In this document: piece by piece, positions 8,513-17,428 of the stretch
Numbering within the stretch: the first letter of the stretch is position 1
How the letters are laid out: the number at the start of each line of letters is the position of its first letter
Assembly: GCF_019219095.1 (NCBI RefSeq)
Contig: NZ_JAHUWH010000016.1
Span: 1-64,000, forward strand
Source: Acidovorax sp. sic0104
GTDB taxonomy: Bacteria > Pseudomonadota > Gammaproteobacteria > Burkholderiales > Burkholderiaceae_C
Direction of reading: 5' to 3'
DNA length: 64,000 bases
Program-made: the position numbers and the translations under genes
The notes under the pieces: model-generated
Seen by the model: only the letters and a program-made list of their open reading frames with translations
Database searches by the model: none
Told to the model about the DNA's origin: nothing

Positions 8513-11500
8513 ATGAAAGACCGTCCCATGCGCATACGCCGTTTTGTCTGGATGACTCCCGTGGGCCTGGTGGCGGCGGGGCTGGCCGGCCCTGCTGCCT
8601 GGGCCCAGTGCACAGGCGCCCCGGCAGCGCCCGATGCCCCGGCCGCGCAGATCGTGGCGCTGACCGGGCAGGGGCAGACCCGCGCGCCCGGCGTCGAGCC
8701 GTGGTCCAGCGCCGTGCTGTCGCAGCAGCTGCGCCCGGGTGCCGACATGCGCACGCTGGCGCTGTCGTCGGCCGCGCTGCTGCTGGCCGACCGCACGCAG
8801 ATCCGCATGGCGGCCCAGGCGCAGGTGCGCCTGTGCGAATCGCAGCCCGCGCGGACCGTGCTGGAGCTCGCAGCCGGCCGCCTGTGGGCCCGCACCAAGA
8901 AGACGCCGGCAGCGCTGCAGCTGCAGACCCCGGCGGCCCTGGCCGTGGTGCGGGGCACCGACTGGGATGTGGAGGTGGATGCGGCCGGCCGCACCACGCT
9001 CACCGTGCTGTCGGGGCTGGTCGAGCTCTCCAACGCGCAGGGCAGCGTGCAGCTGGGCCCGGCCGAGCAGGGCACCGCCGAGCCAGGCCAGGCGCCCGTC
9101 AAGCGGCTGCTGGTCAGCCCGCGCGACCGCGTGCAATGGGTCATGGCCTACCCGGCCCGCGTGGCGCGCTGGGCCGAGTTTCAGCGGGCAGACATCTCGC
9201 CCGCGCTGGCGCAGGTGCGGGGCGATCTGCAGGCCGGGCGTTGGGCCGGTGCGCAGCAGCGGCTGCAGGCGATGGCCGTGCAGGCAGAAGGCGGCGCGGT
9301 GGTCGATCTGGCCTTGGCGGACCTGGACGTGCTGGATGGCCGGATCGATGCCGCGCAGACCCGCCTTGCCACCGCCTGGCGGCGCACGCGGGATGTGCGC
9401 ACGGCGGCGCGCCGCGGCGAGCTGCTGATGGCGCTGGACCGCTCCGCCGAAGCGCGTGCCTGGATCGATGCCGCGCGCGCCCTGGCGCCGCAGGCTGTCG
9501 AGCTCCTGCTGGCCGATGGCGACTGGCACCGCCTGGACGGGCAGGGCGAAGCGGCCCTGGCCCTGTACAGCGAGGCGGTGGACCGTGCACAGGCCGATGC
9601 CGGTGCTGCGGCGGAGCTGCGTGCCCAGGCGCTGTGGGCCTGGGGCCGTGCGCTGCAGGAGCGCGGCGACGCGCGTGCGGCCCGCGCCGCACTGGAGCGC
9701 GCCGTGGCGCTGGCCCCTGGCGACCCCACCTACCACGGCGAGCTGGCCACGGCCGCCACCGAGTCGCTGCGCCTGCCTGAAGCGCGCGCGGGCGTCGATG
9801 CGGCCCTGGCGCTGGCGGGTGACGACTACGTGGGCCTGGCGGGCGCCGGGCTGCTGGCGCTGCGGCAAGGCGATGCGCAGGCTGCGCGCACCCAGTTGCT
9901 CAAGGCCCTGGTGATCGAGCCGCGCCACGCACGCGCCCAGGTGTGGCTGGCGGTGGCCGAGTACACGCTGGGCGAGCGCGCCGCCGCGCTCGACGCGCTG
10001 GACCGCGCACGCATCGCCGACCCGCGCGACCCCTTGCCCTGGCAGATCGAGGCGATGCTGCGCAACGACAGCGGCGAGCCCGTGCTGGCCATCGCAGCGG
10101 CGCGCGAAGCGCTCGTACGGCTGCCGTACCTCAAGTCCATGAACCCGCTCGCGTCGGACAGCCAGGGCTCGGCCAACCTGGGCAAGGCGCTGGGCGACTT
10201 CGGCATGGAGCACTGGGCCCGCGCCTATGCCAGCGCCTCGTACTACCCGCTGTGGGCCGGCAGCCACTTTTTTCTGGCCGACCGGTACGAGAGCGACTTC
10301 AACCGCCGCTCCGAGCTCTTTCAGGGCTACCTCACCGACCCCACGGTGTTCGGTGCCAGCGACAAGCGCGCACCGCTGATGCTCACCACCGGCAGCGAAT
10401 GGACGGCCGGCGCGAGTGCCGAGCGCAATCCGCTGCGCCACAACGCCACGGTGGACGTGGGCCACCGCGGCCTGGCTGCCGGCAGCCTGCCCGTGTCCTG
10501 GCTGGTGCGTGCCAACGATGTGCAGATGTGGCCGCGCGAAGGCCCGCCCGGCTCGCGCTACCGACTGTCGTCGCCCGGCATCGACCTGGCGGTGGGGGCC
10601 CGGCCCACCGAAAGCCTTGCGCTCTTTGTGCTGCACGGCGACGCCACGCTGCGCTACCGGTTTCCGGACGGCCTGGACTTCGGCAACGGCATCACCTTCA
10701 CCGGCGGGGCTGAAACACGCACTCGTCGCACCGACGTGGGCGCATCGTGGCGCTGGTCGGCCGACAGCCAGACCTGGGCCAAGGTGCATACCGGCCGCCA
10801 GACCGTGGGCCTGGTGCTGGACGACGCGCGCTACGGCCCGCAGGACTATCGCTACGCGAGTGACGAGAAGGGCGTCTTCCTGCGCCACACCATGCTGTGG
10901 GGTGCACACCGCCTGAGTACCGGCTGGGAGCGCGTGGACCGCGACAGCGGCAGCGCCATCGCCGACCCGGTGATCACCACGCCCAACACCAACACCGAGC
11001 GCTACAGCATGCCGTGGGTGGCGGGCGAGTGGCGCACCGGTGCCTGGAGCTGGATGGCCGAGGCCTACTGGCCGCGCCTGGCCCTGCAGCAAAGCAACCG
11101 CTACACCGACACCGCGACGGGCCAGGACCTGCTGCGGCCCATCGACGACAGCGCGACGCACCGCCGCCGTGTGCTGCCCCGACTGGGCGCCAGCCTGCGC
11201 CTCGCGCCCGGCCGTGCGCTGCACTGGGCCTACCAGGAGAGCCTGCGCGCGCCCGGCACCCACACGCTGGCCCCCGTGTCCACCGGCGCCATCGCCGTGG
11301 ACAACCAGTACCTGCTGGCCGGCAGCTACGCGCGCAAGCACGCGGTGCAGCTCGATTGGGAGCTGGGGGCGTCCACCTTCGTGGGGGCCAGCCTGTCGGG
11401 CCAGCGCATCAGCAACCCGGCCACGCGCAGTGGCAGGCTGTTTGCGCAGAACACCGGTGCGCTGTTCGACAACGTGGCCACCATCGCGCCCGTGGTGCTC

Positions 11501-11938
11501 AACGCGCAGACCACGCTCAACACGTACGAGGAAACGCCGGTCTTCGGCCAGGGCCACCTGGCGCAGGCCAGCGTGTCCGTGAACCACCTGCTCGGGCCGC
11601 GCTGGAGCGTGCTGGGCAGCTACATCCACACCGACTCGCGCAACACCGGCACAGGCTTTGCAGGCCATCTGCTGCCCGGCTTTGCGCGGCATGTGGCGCT
11701 GGCCCAGACCACCTGGCGGCACGAGGGCCGCAGCTTCTCGCTGCTGCGCATGACCTGGCGCGGCGCGCGTTACAGCGACGAGGCCAACACGGTACTGCGC
11801 CCGCCCGGCTGGAGCCTGGCCCTGGCCCACGGCTGGGAGTCGCTGGACCGGCGCTGGAGCCTGACCGGCACGGTGCAGACCGGGCTGCGCACCGGTGAGC
11901 GGCCGACGCTGTGGGCATTGGTGCGCTACCGCGATTGA
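8513..11938 (+). CDS. FecR-domain TPR protein with C-terminal beta-barrel
   Basis: This protein of about 1140 residues has a Sec signal (RRFVWMTPVGLVAAGLAG, cleavage after AWA). A periplasmic FecR domain follows (about residues 40-145, ending near VRGTDWDVEVDAAGRTTLTVLSG). Next come TPR-like helical repeats (about 180-540), then some 580 residues rich in alternating polar and aromatic residues that end in VRYRD, typical of an outer-membrane beta-barrel. It lies directly after the CHASE2 cyclase gene on the same strand. FecR and CHASE2 proteins often occur together in bacterial signalling loci, so a role in passing an envelope signal is inferred. The start could also be the ATG at 8528, which gives a more typical signal peptide; neither has a strong ribosome binding site. 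Confidence 0.85.
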   Translation: MKDRPMRIRRFVWMTPVGLVAAGLAGPAAWAQCTGAPAAPDAPAAQIVALTGQGQTRAPGVEPWSSAVLSQQLRPGADMRTLALSSAALLLADRTQIRMAAQAQVRLCESQPARTVLELAAGRLWARTKKTPAALQLQTPAALAVVRGTDWDVEVDAAGRTTLTVLSGLVELSNAQGSVQLGPAEQGTAEPGQAPVKRLLVSPRDRVQWVMAYPARVARWAEFQRADISPALAQVRGDLQAGRWAGAQQRLQAMAVQAEGGAVVDLALADLDVLDGRIDAAQTRLATAWRRTRDVRTAARRGELLMALDRSAEARAWIDAARALAPQAVELLLADGDWHRLDGQGEAALALYSEAVDRAQADAGAAAELRAQALWAWGRALQERGDARAARAALERAVALAPGDPTYHGELATAATESLRLPEARAGVDAALALAGDDYVGLAGAGLLALRQGDAQAARTQLLKALVIEPRHARAQVWLAVAEYTLGERAAALDALDRARIADPRDPLPWQIEAMLRNDSGEPVLAIAAAREALVRLPYLKSMNPLASDSQGSANLGKALGDFGMEHWARAYASASYYPLWAGSHFFLADRYESDFNRRSELFQGYLTDPTVFGASDKRAPLMLTTGSEWTAGASAERNPLRHNATVDVGHRGLAAGSLPVSWLVRANDVQMWPREGPPGSRYRLSSPGIDLAVGARPTESLALFVLHGDATLRYRFPDGLDFGNGITFTGGAETRTRRTDVGASWRWSADSQTWAKVHTGRQTVGLVLDDARYGPQDYRYASDEKGVFLRHTMLWGAHRLSTGWERVDRDSGSAIADPVITTPNTNTERYSMPWVAGEWRTGAWSWMAEAYWPRLALQQSNRYTDTATGQDLLRPIDDSATHRRRVLPRLGASLRLAPGRALHWAYQESLRAPGTHTLAPVSTGAIAVDNQYLLAGSYARKHAVQLDWELGASTFVGASLSGQRISNPATRSGRLFAQNTGALFDNVATIAPVVLNAQTTLNTYEETPVFGQGHLAQASVSVNHLLGPRWSVLGSYIHTDSRNTGTGFAGHLLPGFARHVALAQTTWRHEGRSFSLLRMTWRGARYSDEANTVLRPPGWSLALAHGWESLDRRWSLTGTVQTGLRTGERPTLWALVRYRD

Positions 11939-11941
11939 TAT

Positions 11942-11997
11942 GTTTTTGGCCGCTAACGCATGATGAGTGTGCGCTATTTGCTATCAATAAAGTAGCA
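11942..11997 (-). repeat. Comamonadaceae intergenic element, family 1
   Basis: Read on the - strand this begins GCTACTTTATTGATAGC and continues through a CGCAC...TGCGTTAG segment to GGCC. It is a copy of the element at 57338-57388 and lies between the FecR-TPR gene and the trpS terminator. Confidence 0.65.
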
Positions 11998-12026
11998 ACG
12001 AAAAAGCCGGCCTCAGAGGCCGGCTT
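11997..12026 (-). terminator. Rho-independent terminator of trpS
   Basis: AAGCCGGCCT pairs with AGGCCGGCTT around a 3-base loop, giving a 10-bp stem. On the - strand it is followed by a T-run, so it ends trpS transcription. On the + strand it may also slow readthrough from the FecR-TPR gene. Confidence 0.85.
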
Positions 12027-12049
12027 CGGGGGCGAGCGGGGCGATTCGC

Positions 12050-13354
12050 TCAGGCTGCGGCGGCCGCGTCTGCCAGGGCCTGCAGCGCTGCGGCCACCTC
12101 GTCGGCCTGCACGCCATCGACGGGTGCCAGGCGAGCAGATAGCGCCTGCAGAGCACCCGCATCCTTCTGCAACTGGCCGATGGCCTGCCCCGCCTCCTTC
12201 GGCGCATCGAAGCCGGTGCTCTGCAGCAGCAGCCGTCCGTCCGCCGCCACCAGCTTGAAGTAGAACTTTCCATCCGCCTCGCGGTACTGCTTGAAGGCAG
12301 GCAGGGCGGCCTTGGCCGCCTTCACAGGCTTGGCAGCCGTGGCGGCCTGGGCCAGGCTGCGCAGGCCCACGGCCGAGCGCAACTCGCGGATGAACGGCGT
12401 GGCCAGCGCGCGGGCCCGCTCGGCACCCGCCAGCAGCGTGGCTTCGATGCGGGCGGGGTTGTGGATCAGGTCCTCGTACTTGGCGCGCATGGGCGCGATC
12501 ACCTCGTCCACGCGCTCGAACAGCGTGTTCTTGGCGTCGCCCCAGGCGATGCCGTCGGCATACGCCTTGCGCAGCGCCTCGGTCTCGGCGGGCGTGGCGA
12601 AGGCCTGGTAGATCTGAAACAGCGCGGAGCCTTCGACCTCCTTGGCCTCGCCGGGCGCGCGCGAGTCGGTGAGGATGGAACCGATGAGTTTTTTGAGCTG
12701 CTCGCGAGAGCTGAACAGCGGGATGGTGTTGTCGTAGCTCTTGCTCATCTTGCGGCCGTCCAGGCCGGGCAGTGTGGCCACGTGCTCGTCGATGGCTGCT
12801 TCGGGCAGCACAAAGTGCTCGCCGTACAGGTGGTTGAAGCTCGCGGCCATGTCGCGCGCCATCTCGATGTGCTGGATCTGGTCGCGCCCCACAGGCACCT
12901 TGTGCGCCTTGAACATCAGGATGTCGGCGCCCATGAGCACGGGGTACATGAACAAGCCCGCTGTCACGCCGTCATCGGCCTCACGCCCGGCAGCCAGGTT
13001 CTTGTCCTGCGATGCCTTGTAGGCGTGGGCACGATTGAGCACTCCCTTGCCGGTCACGCACGAGAGCAGCCAGTTGAGCTCGGGAATCTCGGGAATGTCG
13101 GACTGGCGGTAGAAGGTGACGTGATCGGGGTTCAGGCCCGCCGCCAGCCAGCTGGCCGCGATCTCCAGCGTGGAGCGCTGGATGCGCACCGGGTCTTCGC
13201 ACTTGATCAGCGCGTGGTAGTCGGCCAGGAAGTAAAAGCTCTGCACGTCGGGCGACAGGCTGGCCGCCACCGAGGGGCGGATCGAGCCCACGAAGTTGCC
13301 CAGGTGGGGCGTGCCCGTGGTGGTGATGCCGGTGAGAAAACGCGTAGTGCTCAT
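12050..13354 (-). CDS. trpS: Tryptophan-tRNA ligase with extra C-terminal domain
   Basis: This enzyme charges tRNA-Trp with tryptophan in the cytoplasm. It is a class I synthetase: the HIGH-type motif is TPHLGN (residues 14-19) and the KMSKS loop is in GRKMSKS. The start is placed at MSTTRFLTG; the frame is open further upstream, but that part runs through an intergenic repeat and looks non-coding. The protein has 434 residues, about 100 more than the usual bacterial enzyme. The additional C-terminal part includes FKQYREADGKFYFKLVAADG and LLQSTGFDAPKEAGQAIGQL, which resembles the small DUF1508/YegP fold. Its role is unknown. The neighbouring M50 protease gene is on the same strand. Confidence 0.96.
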   Translation of the reverse strand: MSTTRFLTGITTTGTPHLGNFVGSIRPSVAASLSPDVQSFYFLADYHALIKCEDPVRIQRSTLEIAASWLAAGLNPDHVTFYRQSDIPEIPELNWLLSCVTGKGVLNRAHAYKASQDKNLAAGREADDGVTAGLFMYPVLMGADILMFKAHKVPVGRDQIQHIEMARDMAASFNHLYGEHFVLPEAAIDEHVATLPGLDGRKMSKSYDNTIPLFSSREQLKKLIGSILTDSRAPGEAKEVEGSALFQIYQAFATPAETEALRKAYADGIAWGDAKNTLFERVDEVIAPMRAKYEDLIHNPARIEATLLAGAERARALATPFIRELRSAVGLRSLAQAATAAKPVKAAKAALPAFKQYREADGKFYFKLVAADGRLLLQSTGFDAPKEAGQAIGQLQKDAGALQALSARLAPVDGVQADEVAAALQALADAAAAA

Positions 13355-13447
13355 GGGGACGAAATCAGCAAATGGAGGACAAGGAGACGGTGGGACATTG
13401 CACGATGCCAGAGGTGGAGTGCGGCACGCGAGACGGGCGCCGCGCCC

Positions 13448-13522
13448 GCCAGTGCGCCCGTGGAACTGGCTCTGCCGGGCCACCGGTTGCGTCCCCAACC
13501 CGAAGGAGAGAGGGAAGGCGGC
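13448..13522 (-). repeat. Double-hairpin intergenic repeat, family 2 (copy C)
   Basis: In reverse orientation this matches the repeats at 15608-15683 and 51260-51336, sharing the GGACGC-ACC-GTGGCC and GCCAGTTCCAC blocks. It is more diverged in the first hairpin. It lies between the M50 protease gene and trpS. Confidence 0.7.
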
Positions 13523-13543
13523 ACAGTCGATTCAGGGGAAGCG

Positions 13544-14212
13544 TCATTTCAACAGCGCCGTGAGCGGTGTGAGCAGGAACTGGATGACCGTGTAGCCCAC
13601 CGACATCAGGGGGCGCAGCCAAAGCGTTCCCACCACCCCTGCCACCACCAGGGCCAGAACGATGAAGAAGCCATAGGGCTCGATGCGCGAGACCATGTGG
13701 GCCTGCTTCCAGGGCAGGAGGCCGACCAGGATGCGCCCGCCGTCAAGGGGCGGCAGCGGGAACAGGTTGAACGCCCACATCACCAGGTTGACCAGCACCC
13801 CGGCGCGCGCCATCTCTATGAAGAAGCGTTCCTCCACGCCCGAGCCCACCAGCGCCACCAGCAGCACGGCCCAGCCGATGGCCTGGAAGAAATTGGACGC
13901 CGGCCCGGCCAGCGCGACCCAGATCATGTCGCGCTTGGGGTTGCGAAGGTGGCCGAAGTTGACCGGCACCGGCTTGGCGTAGCCGAACAGGAATGCGCCG
14001 GAGGTGGCGAAGTACAGCAGCAGCGGCATCAGGATCGTGCCGACCGGATCGATGTGCTTGAGCGGGTTGAGCGTGATGCGCCCCATCATGTACGCGGTGT
14101 TGTCGCCGAAGTGGCGCGCGGCATAGCCATGGGCTGCCTCGTGCACGGTGATGGCGAACAACACCGGCAGGGCGTAGATCAGAACGGTTTGGATGAGATT
14201 GGAGATGTCCAC
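13544..14212 (-). CDS. Site-2-protease-family (M50) membrane metalloprotease
   Basis: This 222-residue integral membrane protein has the zinc motif HEAAH (residues 24-28), near the start of the first helices. It also has a conserved NPLKHIDPVGT segment and the second metal-site motif PLPPLDGGRI, with four to six hydrophobic helices. It belongs to the short YwhC/Rip-like group without a PDZ domain, so it is not RseP. It is on the same strand as trpS and 190 bases upstream of it, an association common in beta-proteobacteria. The natural substrate is unknown. Confidence 0.92.
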   Translation of the reverse strand: MDISNLIQTVLIYALPVLFAITVHEAAHGYAARHFGDNTAYMMGRITLNPLKHIDPVGTILMPLLLYFATSGAFLFGYAKPVPVNFGHLRNPKRDMIWVALAGPASNFFQAIGWAVLLVALVGSGVEERFFIEMARAGVLVNLVMWAFNLFPLPPLDGGRILVGLLPWKQAHMVSRIEPYGFFIVLALVVAGVVGTLWLRPLMSVGYTVIQFLLTPLTALLK

Positions 14213-14427
14213 CCGTGGATTCTCTCAGACCCTGGCGTCCGTCCCTGTCACAGGGGGAAGTCTGCCGGTGGCGGCGCGGGTGATGCAGTTGTACGACAGC
14301 GTTACACCCTCGGTGCCCAATCGTTGATAGCATGTGGCAACGGAGTAACAAAATGCATCGCACACGGCTGCGGTTTTTCGTTGCGCTGCGTCCCATACTC
14401 ACACAGAACACCCTTCGGAGACATCCC

Positions 14428-15606
14428 GTGCCCCTGGATCACCTCAAAATCGGAACCCGCCTCGTTCTTGCCTTCGGCGGCATTGCGCTGCTGATGGCGC
14501 TGATCATGGGCATGGGCCTGTCCCGTATCAGTCGTGCCGAAGATACCTACCGCAGTGCGGTCTCCACCACCACCGACGGCGAGCGCACGTCCAAGGCCCG
14601 GGACGCGCAAGAACAGTTGTCCGGAGCGCGTTCCTGGATCGTGGGTGGAGGCATCGCGGTGTTTGCGCTGTCGCTCGTGGCCTTTCTGACGCTGCGCAGT
14701 GGCATCGTGAGCCCGCTCAACCAGGCCATCCTGATCGCCGAGACCGTGGCGTCCGGCGACCTGAGTCAGGAGTTCAGTTCTGACCTGGAGGGCGACTTCG
14801 GCCGTCTGCTCGACGGTCTGGGCACCATGGAAGACACGCTCACGGACCTGGTCTCGCGCATCAAGCAAAGCACCGATTCCATCACCGCATCGGCCGCCGA
14901 TATCGACCGGGGCAACAGCAATCTGTCGCGCCGCGCGGAAGACCAGGTGTCGTCCCTGACGGAAACCGCCGCCAGCATGGAGGAACTGACCGCCACCGTG
15001 CGCCAGAACGCCGAACGTGCGCATTCGGCCAGCGGCCTGGCTGTCAAGGCGTCGGCCATTGCCGAGCAGGGTGGCGCGGTGGTGGGCGAGGTGGTGCAGA
15101 CCATGCAGGCCATCAGCGGCAGCTCGCGCAAGATCGTGGACATCATCCAGGTGATCGAAGGCATCGCCTTCCAGACCAACATCCTGGCACTCAACGCCGC
15201 TGTCGAGGCCGCGCGCGCGGGCGAGCAGGGCCGCGGCTTTGCCGTGGTGGCCAGCGAAGTGCGCAACCTGGCCCAGCGCAGCGCCGTGGCCGCGCGCGAG
15301 ATCAAGGCGCTGATCAGCGCTTCGGTCGAGCAGGTGGAAAGCGGCGCGGGCCAGGTCGGCAAGGCTGGCAAGACCATGGAGGAGATCGTCACCGCCGTCG
15401 GCCAGGTGAGCACCCTGCTGGGCGAGATATCCGTGGCCCTGCGCGAGCAGAGCGAGGCCATCAGCCATGTGAACACCGCCGTCTCGCACATGGATGGCGC
15501 CACGCAGGAAACGGCGGCACTGGTTCAGAACGCCGTCGCCACGGCCTCGGCACTGTCGGCGCAGGCCAGCGATCTGGAGCAGGCGGTCGGGGCGTTTAAG
15601 CTTTGA
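14428..15606 (+). CDS. Methyl-accepting chemotaxis protein with minimal periplasmic part
   Basis: This chemoreceptor of 392 residues passes signals to CheA/CheW. The start is a GTG ([12 protein letters not shown]) with GGAG 7 bases upstream. Two membrane helices (about residues 13-33 and 74-96) enclose only about 40 residues, where related receptors have a four-helix bundle of about 150. A short HAMP part follows, then the signalling domain with the hairpin tip [23 protein letters not shown]. There is no C-terminal CheR/CheB-binding pentapeptide. The short sensor part suggests an internal deletion, or a receptor that senses through the membrane or through partners. It is on the opposite strand to the flanking housekeeping genes and looks like an insertion between them. 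Confidence 0.9.
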   Translation: MPLDHLKIGTRLVLAFGGIALLMALIMGMGLSRISRAEDTYRSAVSTTTDGERTSKARDAQEQLSGARSWIVGGGIAVFALSLVAFLTLRSGIVSPLNQAILIAETVASGDLSQEFSSDLEGDFGRLLDGLGTMEDTLTDLVSRIKQSTDSITASAADIDRGNSNLSRRAEDQVSSLTETAASMEELTATVRQNAERAHSASGLAVKASAIAEQGGAVVGEVVQTMQAISGSSRKIVDIIQVIEGIAFQTNILALNAAVEAARAGEQGRGFAVVASEVRNLAQRSAVAAREIKALISASVEQVESGAGQVGKAGKTMEEIVTAVGQVSTLLGEISVALREQSEAISHVNTAVSHMDGATQETAALVQNAVATASALSAQASDLEQAVGAFKL

Positions 15607-15607
15607 G

Positions 15608-15683
15608 CCCCCTGAGCCGCTGCGCGGCTTCCCCCTCAGGGGGACGCCACCCGTAGCCTGGCAGAGCCAGTTCTACGGTGGCG
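15608..15683 (+). repeat. Double-hairpin intergenic repeat, family 2 (copy A)
   Basis: The first hairpin pairs CCCCCTGAG (15608-15616) with CTCAGGGGG (15635-15643). The second pairs GCCACC...CTGGC with GCCAG...GGTGGC (15646-15682). It starts 2 bases after the chemoreceptor stop and lies between convergent genes, so it may also act as a terminator. Related copies are at 51260-51336 and, reversed, at 13448-13522. Confidence 0.8.
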
Positions 15684-15786
15684 CCGGCGTTTGGGTCGCG
15701 CCAGTTTCGGGCGCTGCGTTCCGAAAAGCTTTTCTGGTGCGCCTGCCCTGATCTGCGCAGGCTCAGAATGCCCCGAGACTTTGGTT

Positions 15787-16422
15787 CTACAACCCCAGCG
15801 CCTGCAAACTTCCGCGGCCTTCGCGGATGACTTCGGGGTCGCCGCCGGTGCCCATGGGGGTCAGGTCCACCACGGTGGTGGGCTCCAGGGGGCAGGCGCC
15901 TGCGTCGACGATGGCGTCAAGCAGTTTTTCATAGCGCGCGCGGATTTCCTGGGGGTCGTTCAGGGGCTCGGTCTCGCCTGCAGGAATCAGCGTGGTGGCC
16001 AGCAACGGGGCGCCGTGCAGCTCCAGCAGCAGCTGCAGGCCCTTGCGGTCGGGCACGCGCAGGCCGATGGTCTTGCGCGAGGGGTGGCTGACGCGGCGCG
16101 GCACTTCCTTGGTGGCTTCGAGGATGAAGGTGTAGGGGCCGGGCGTGCCCAGCTTCAGCAGGCGGTACTGCCGGTTGTCCACGCGGGCGTAGTTGGCCAG
16201 CTCCGACAGGTCGCGGCACAACAGGGTGAGGTGGTGCTTCTCGTCCACCTGGCGGATGCGGCGCAGGCGGTCCACCGCGTCCTTGTCGTCCAGGTGGCAG
16301 ACCAGCGCGTAGCTCGAATCGGTGGGCACGGCCACGATGCCGCCCTTTTGCAGCAGCAAGGCGGCCTGCTTGAGCAGGCGCGGCTGGGGGTTGTCTGGGT
16401 GGGCTTCGAAGTACTGGGCCAT
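15787..16422 (-). CDS. yciO: YciO/Sua5-family protein (threonylcarbamoyladenylate synthase-like)
   Basis: This 211-residue protein has the YrdC/Sua5 fold, which binds ATP, threonine and RNA. The segment [17 protein letters not shown] near residue 26 and the later [17 protein letters not shown] are typical of the YciO branch. True TsaC/YrdC makes the threonylcarbamoyl group of the t6A tRNA modification; YciO is a paralogue whose contribution is less certain. Its start lies 2 bases after the stop of the PHP phosphatase gene upstream, so the two are cotranscribed. Confidence 0.9.
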   Translation of the reverse strand: MAQYFEAHPDNPQPRLLKQAALLLQKGGIVAVPTDSSYALVCHLDDKDAVDRLRRIRQVDEKHHLTLLCRDLSELANYARVDNRQYRLLKLGTPGPYTFILEATKEVPRRVSHPSRKTIGLRVPDRKGLQLLLELHGAPLLATTLIPAGETEPLNDPQEIRARYEKLLDAIVDAGACPLEPTTVVDLTPMGTGGDPEVIREGRGSLQALGL

Positions 16423-16423
16423 G

Positions 16424-17281
16424 TCATCTCACGATTCTGTCGGCCAGCAGCTCCCACACCGGGGTGAGCTGGCCGGGCAGCATCGGCAGCGTGCCCAGAT
16501 CGGTGTGGGATTCGTCGGGGCTGTGGAAGTCGCTGCCGCGCGAGGCGGCCAGGCCGAATTCCTGGGCCATGGCGGCGTAGGTCACGTATTCGGGGGCGCT
16601 GTGGCTGCCGGTGACAACTTCCACGCCGCGCCCGCCGTGCTGCTTGAACTCGGAGAACAGGGCGTACTCCGCATTGGCGCTGAACTTGTAGCGGGCTGGG
16701 TGGGCAATCACTGCCATGCCGCCGGCCCCGGTGATCCAGCGCACGGCATCGCCCAGAGCCGCCCAGCGGTGGGGTACGTAGCCGGGCTTGCCCTCGGTGA
16801 GGTACTTGCGAAAGACTTCGGGTGTGTCGCGGCAGACGCCGGTCTCCACCAGGAAGCGCGCGAAGTGCGTGCGCGAGATCAGCGCCGGGTTGCCCACGAA
16901 CTGCAGCGCGCCTTCGTACGCGCCCTCTATGCCCACCTGGGCCAGTTGCTCGGCCATGTCCTTGGCGCGGTCGCCACGGCCTCCGCGGGTGGCGGCCAGG
17001 CCTTCGGTCAGTTGGGAGTTGTCGGGGTCGAACCCCAGGCCCACGATGTGGACGGTGGTGTCGGCAAATGTGACGGAGATCTCGACACCCGTGAGGTAGG
17101 GCATGCCCAGTGCGCGCGCTGCGGCCAAGGCGCGGTGCTGGCCGCCGACCTCGTCGTGGTCGGTCAACGCCCACAGCTCGACCCCGTTGGCTTTGGCGCG
17201 GGCGGCCAGGTCTTCCGGGGTCAGGGTGCCGTCGGATACGACGGAATGGCAGTGCAGGTCGGCGTTGAGAATGGTTGTCAC
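16424..17281 (-). CDS. rnm: PHP-domain 3',5'-nucleoside bisphosphate phosphatase / RNase AM
   Basis: This 285-residue PHP-fold metal-dependent phosphoesterase has its metal ligands in [11 protein letters not shown] near the N-terminus and in LTDHDEVGG near residue 40. The later HPARYKFS and [11 protein letters not shown] complete the site. The family (YciV/TrpH) removes the 3'-phosphate from pAp-type nucleotides and trims 5' ends of RNA. It is the first gene of a two-gene unit with yciO, an arrangement also found in enterobacteria and other Burkholderiales. Confidence 0.9.
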   Translation of the reverse strand: MTTILNADLHCHSVVSDGTLTPEDLAARAKANGVELWALTDHDEVGGQHRALAAARALGMPYLTGVEISVTFADTTVHIVGLGFDPDNSQLTEGLAATRGGRGDRAKDMAEQLAQVGIEGAYEGALQFVGNPALISRTHFARFLVETGVCRDTPEVFRKYLTEGKPGYVPHRWAALGDAVRWITGAGGMAVIAHPARYKFSANAEYALFSEFKQHGGRGVEVVTGSHSAPEYVTYAAMAQEFGLAASRGSDFHSPDESHTDLGTLPMLPGQLTPVWELLADRIVR

Positions 17282-17428
17282 CAGTTCATTTTAGGGCTTG
17301 TACCGATAACGCGCGCTGCCGAACCAAGCAACACTGACAGTAGGGGCATGGGCCCGGCTGCGTTACCGGTGCCTTTTGGCACAGCCGCAGCGGCAGCCGG
17401 TCATCGGGGGCTGTTCCAAGGAGCGAGC

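Noticed and set aside
6965-11830. Very long open frame on the - strand opposite the cyclase and FecR-TPR genes
   Set aside because: It is a by-product of high GC and third-position bias in the + strand genes. Its protein has no recognisable domain and is rich in Arg, Ala, His and Gly.
17295-17330. Flagellar-type (FliA) promoter near ACCGATAA upstream of the second chemoreceptor gene
   Set aside because: The -10-like part is present, but no matching -35 element was found at the right spacing.
16322-17428. Extension of the second chemoreceptor gene upstream to 16322
   Set aside because: The extended part lies opposite yciO and the PHP phosphatase gene. The ATG at 17429 has a strong ribosome binding site and begins a normal TM1.
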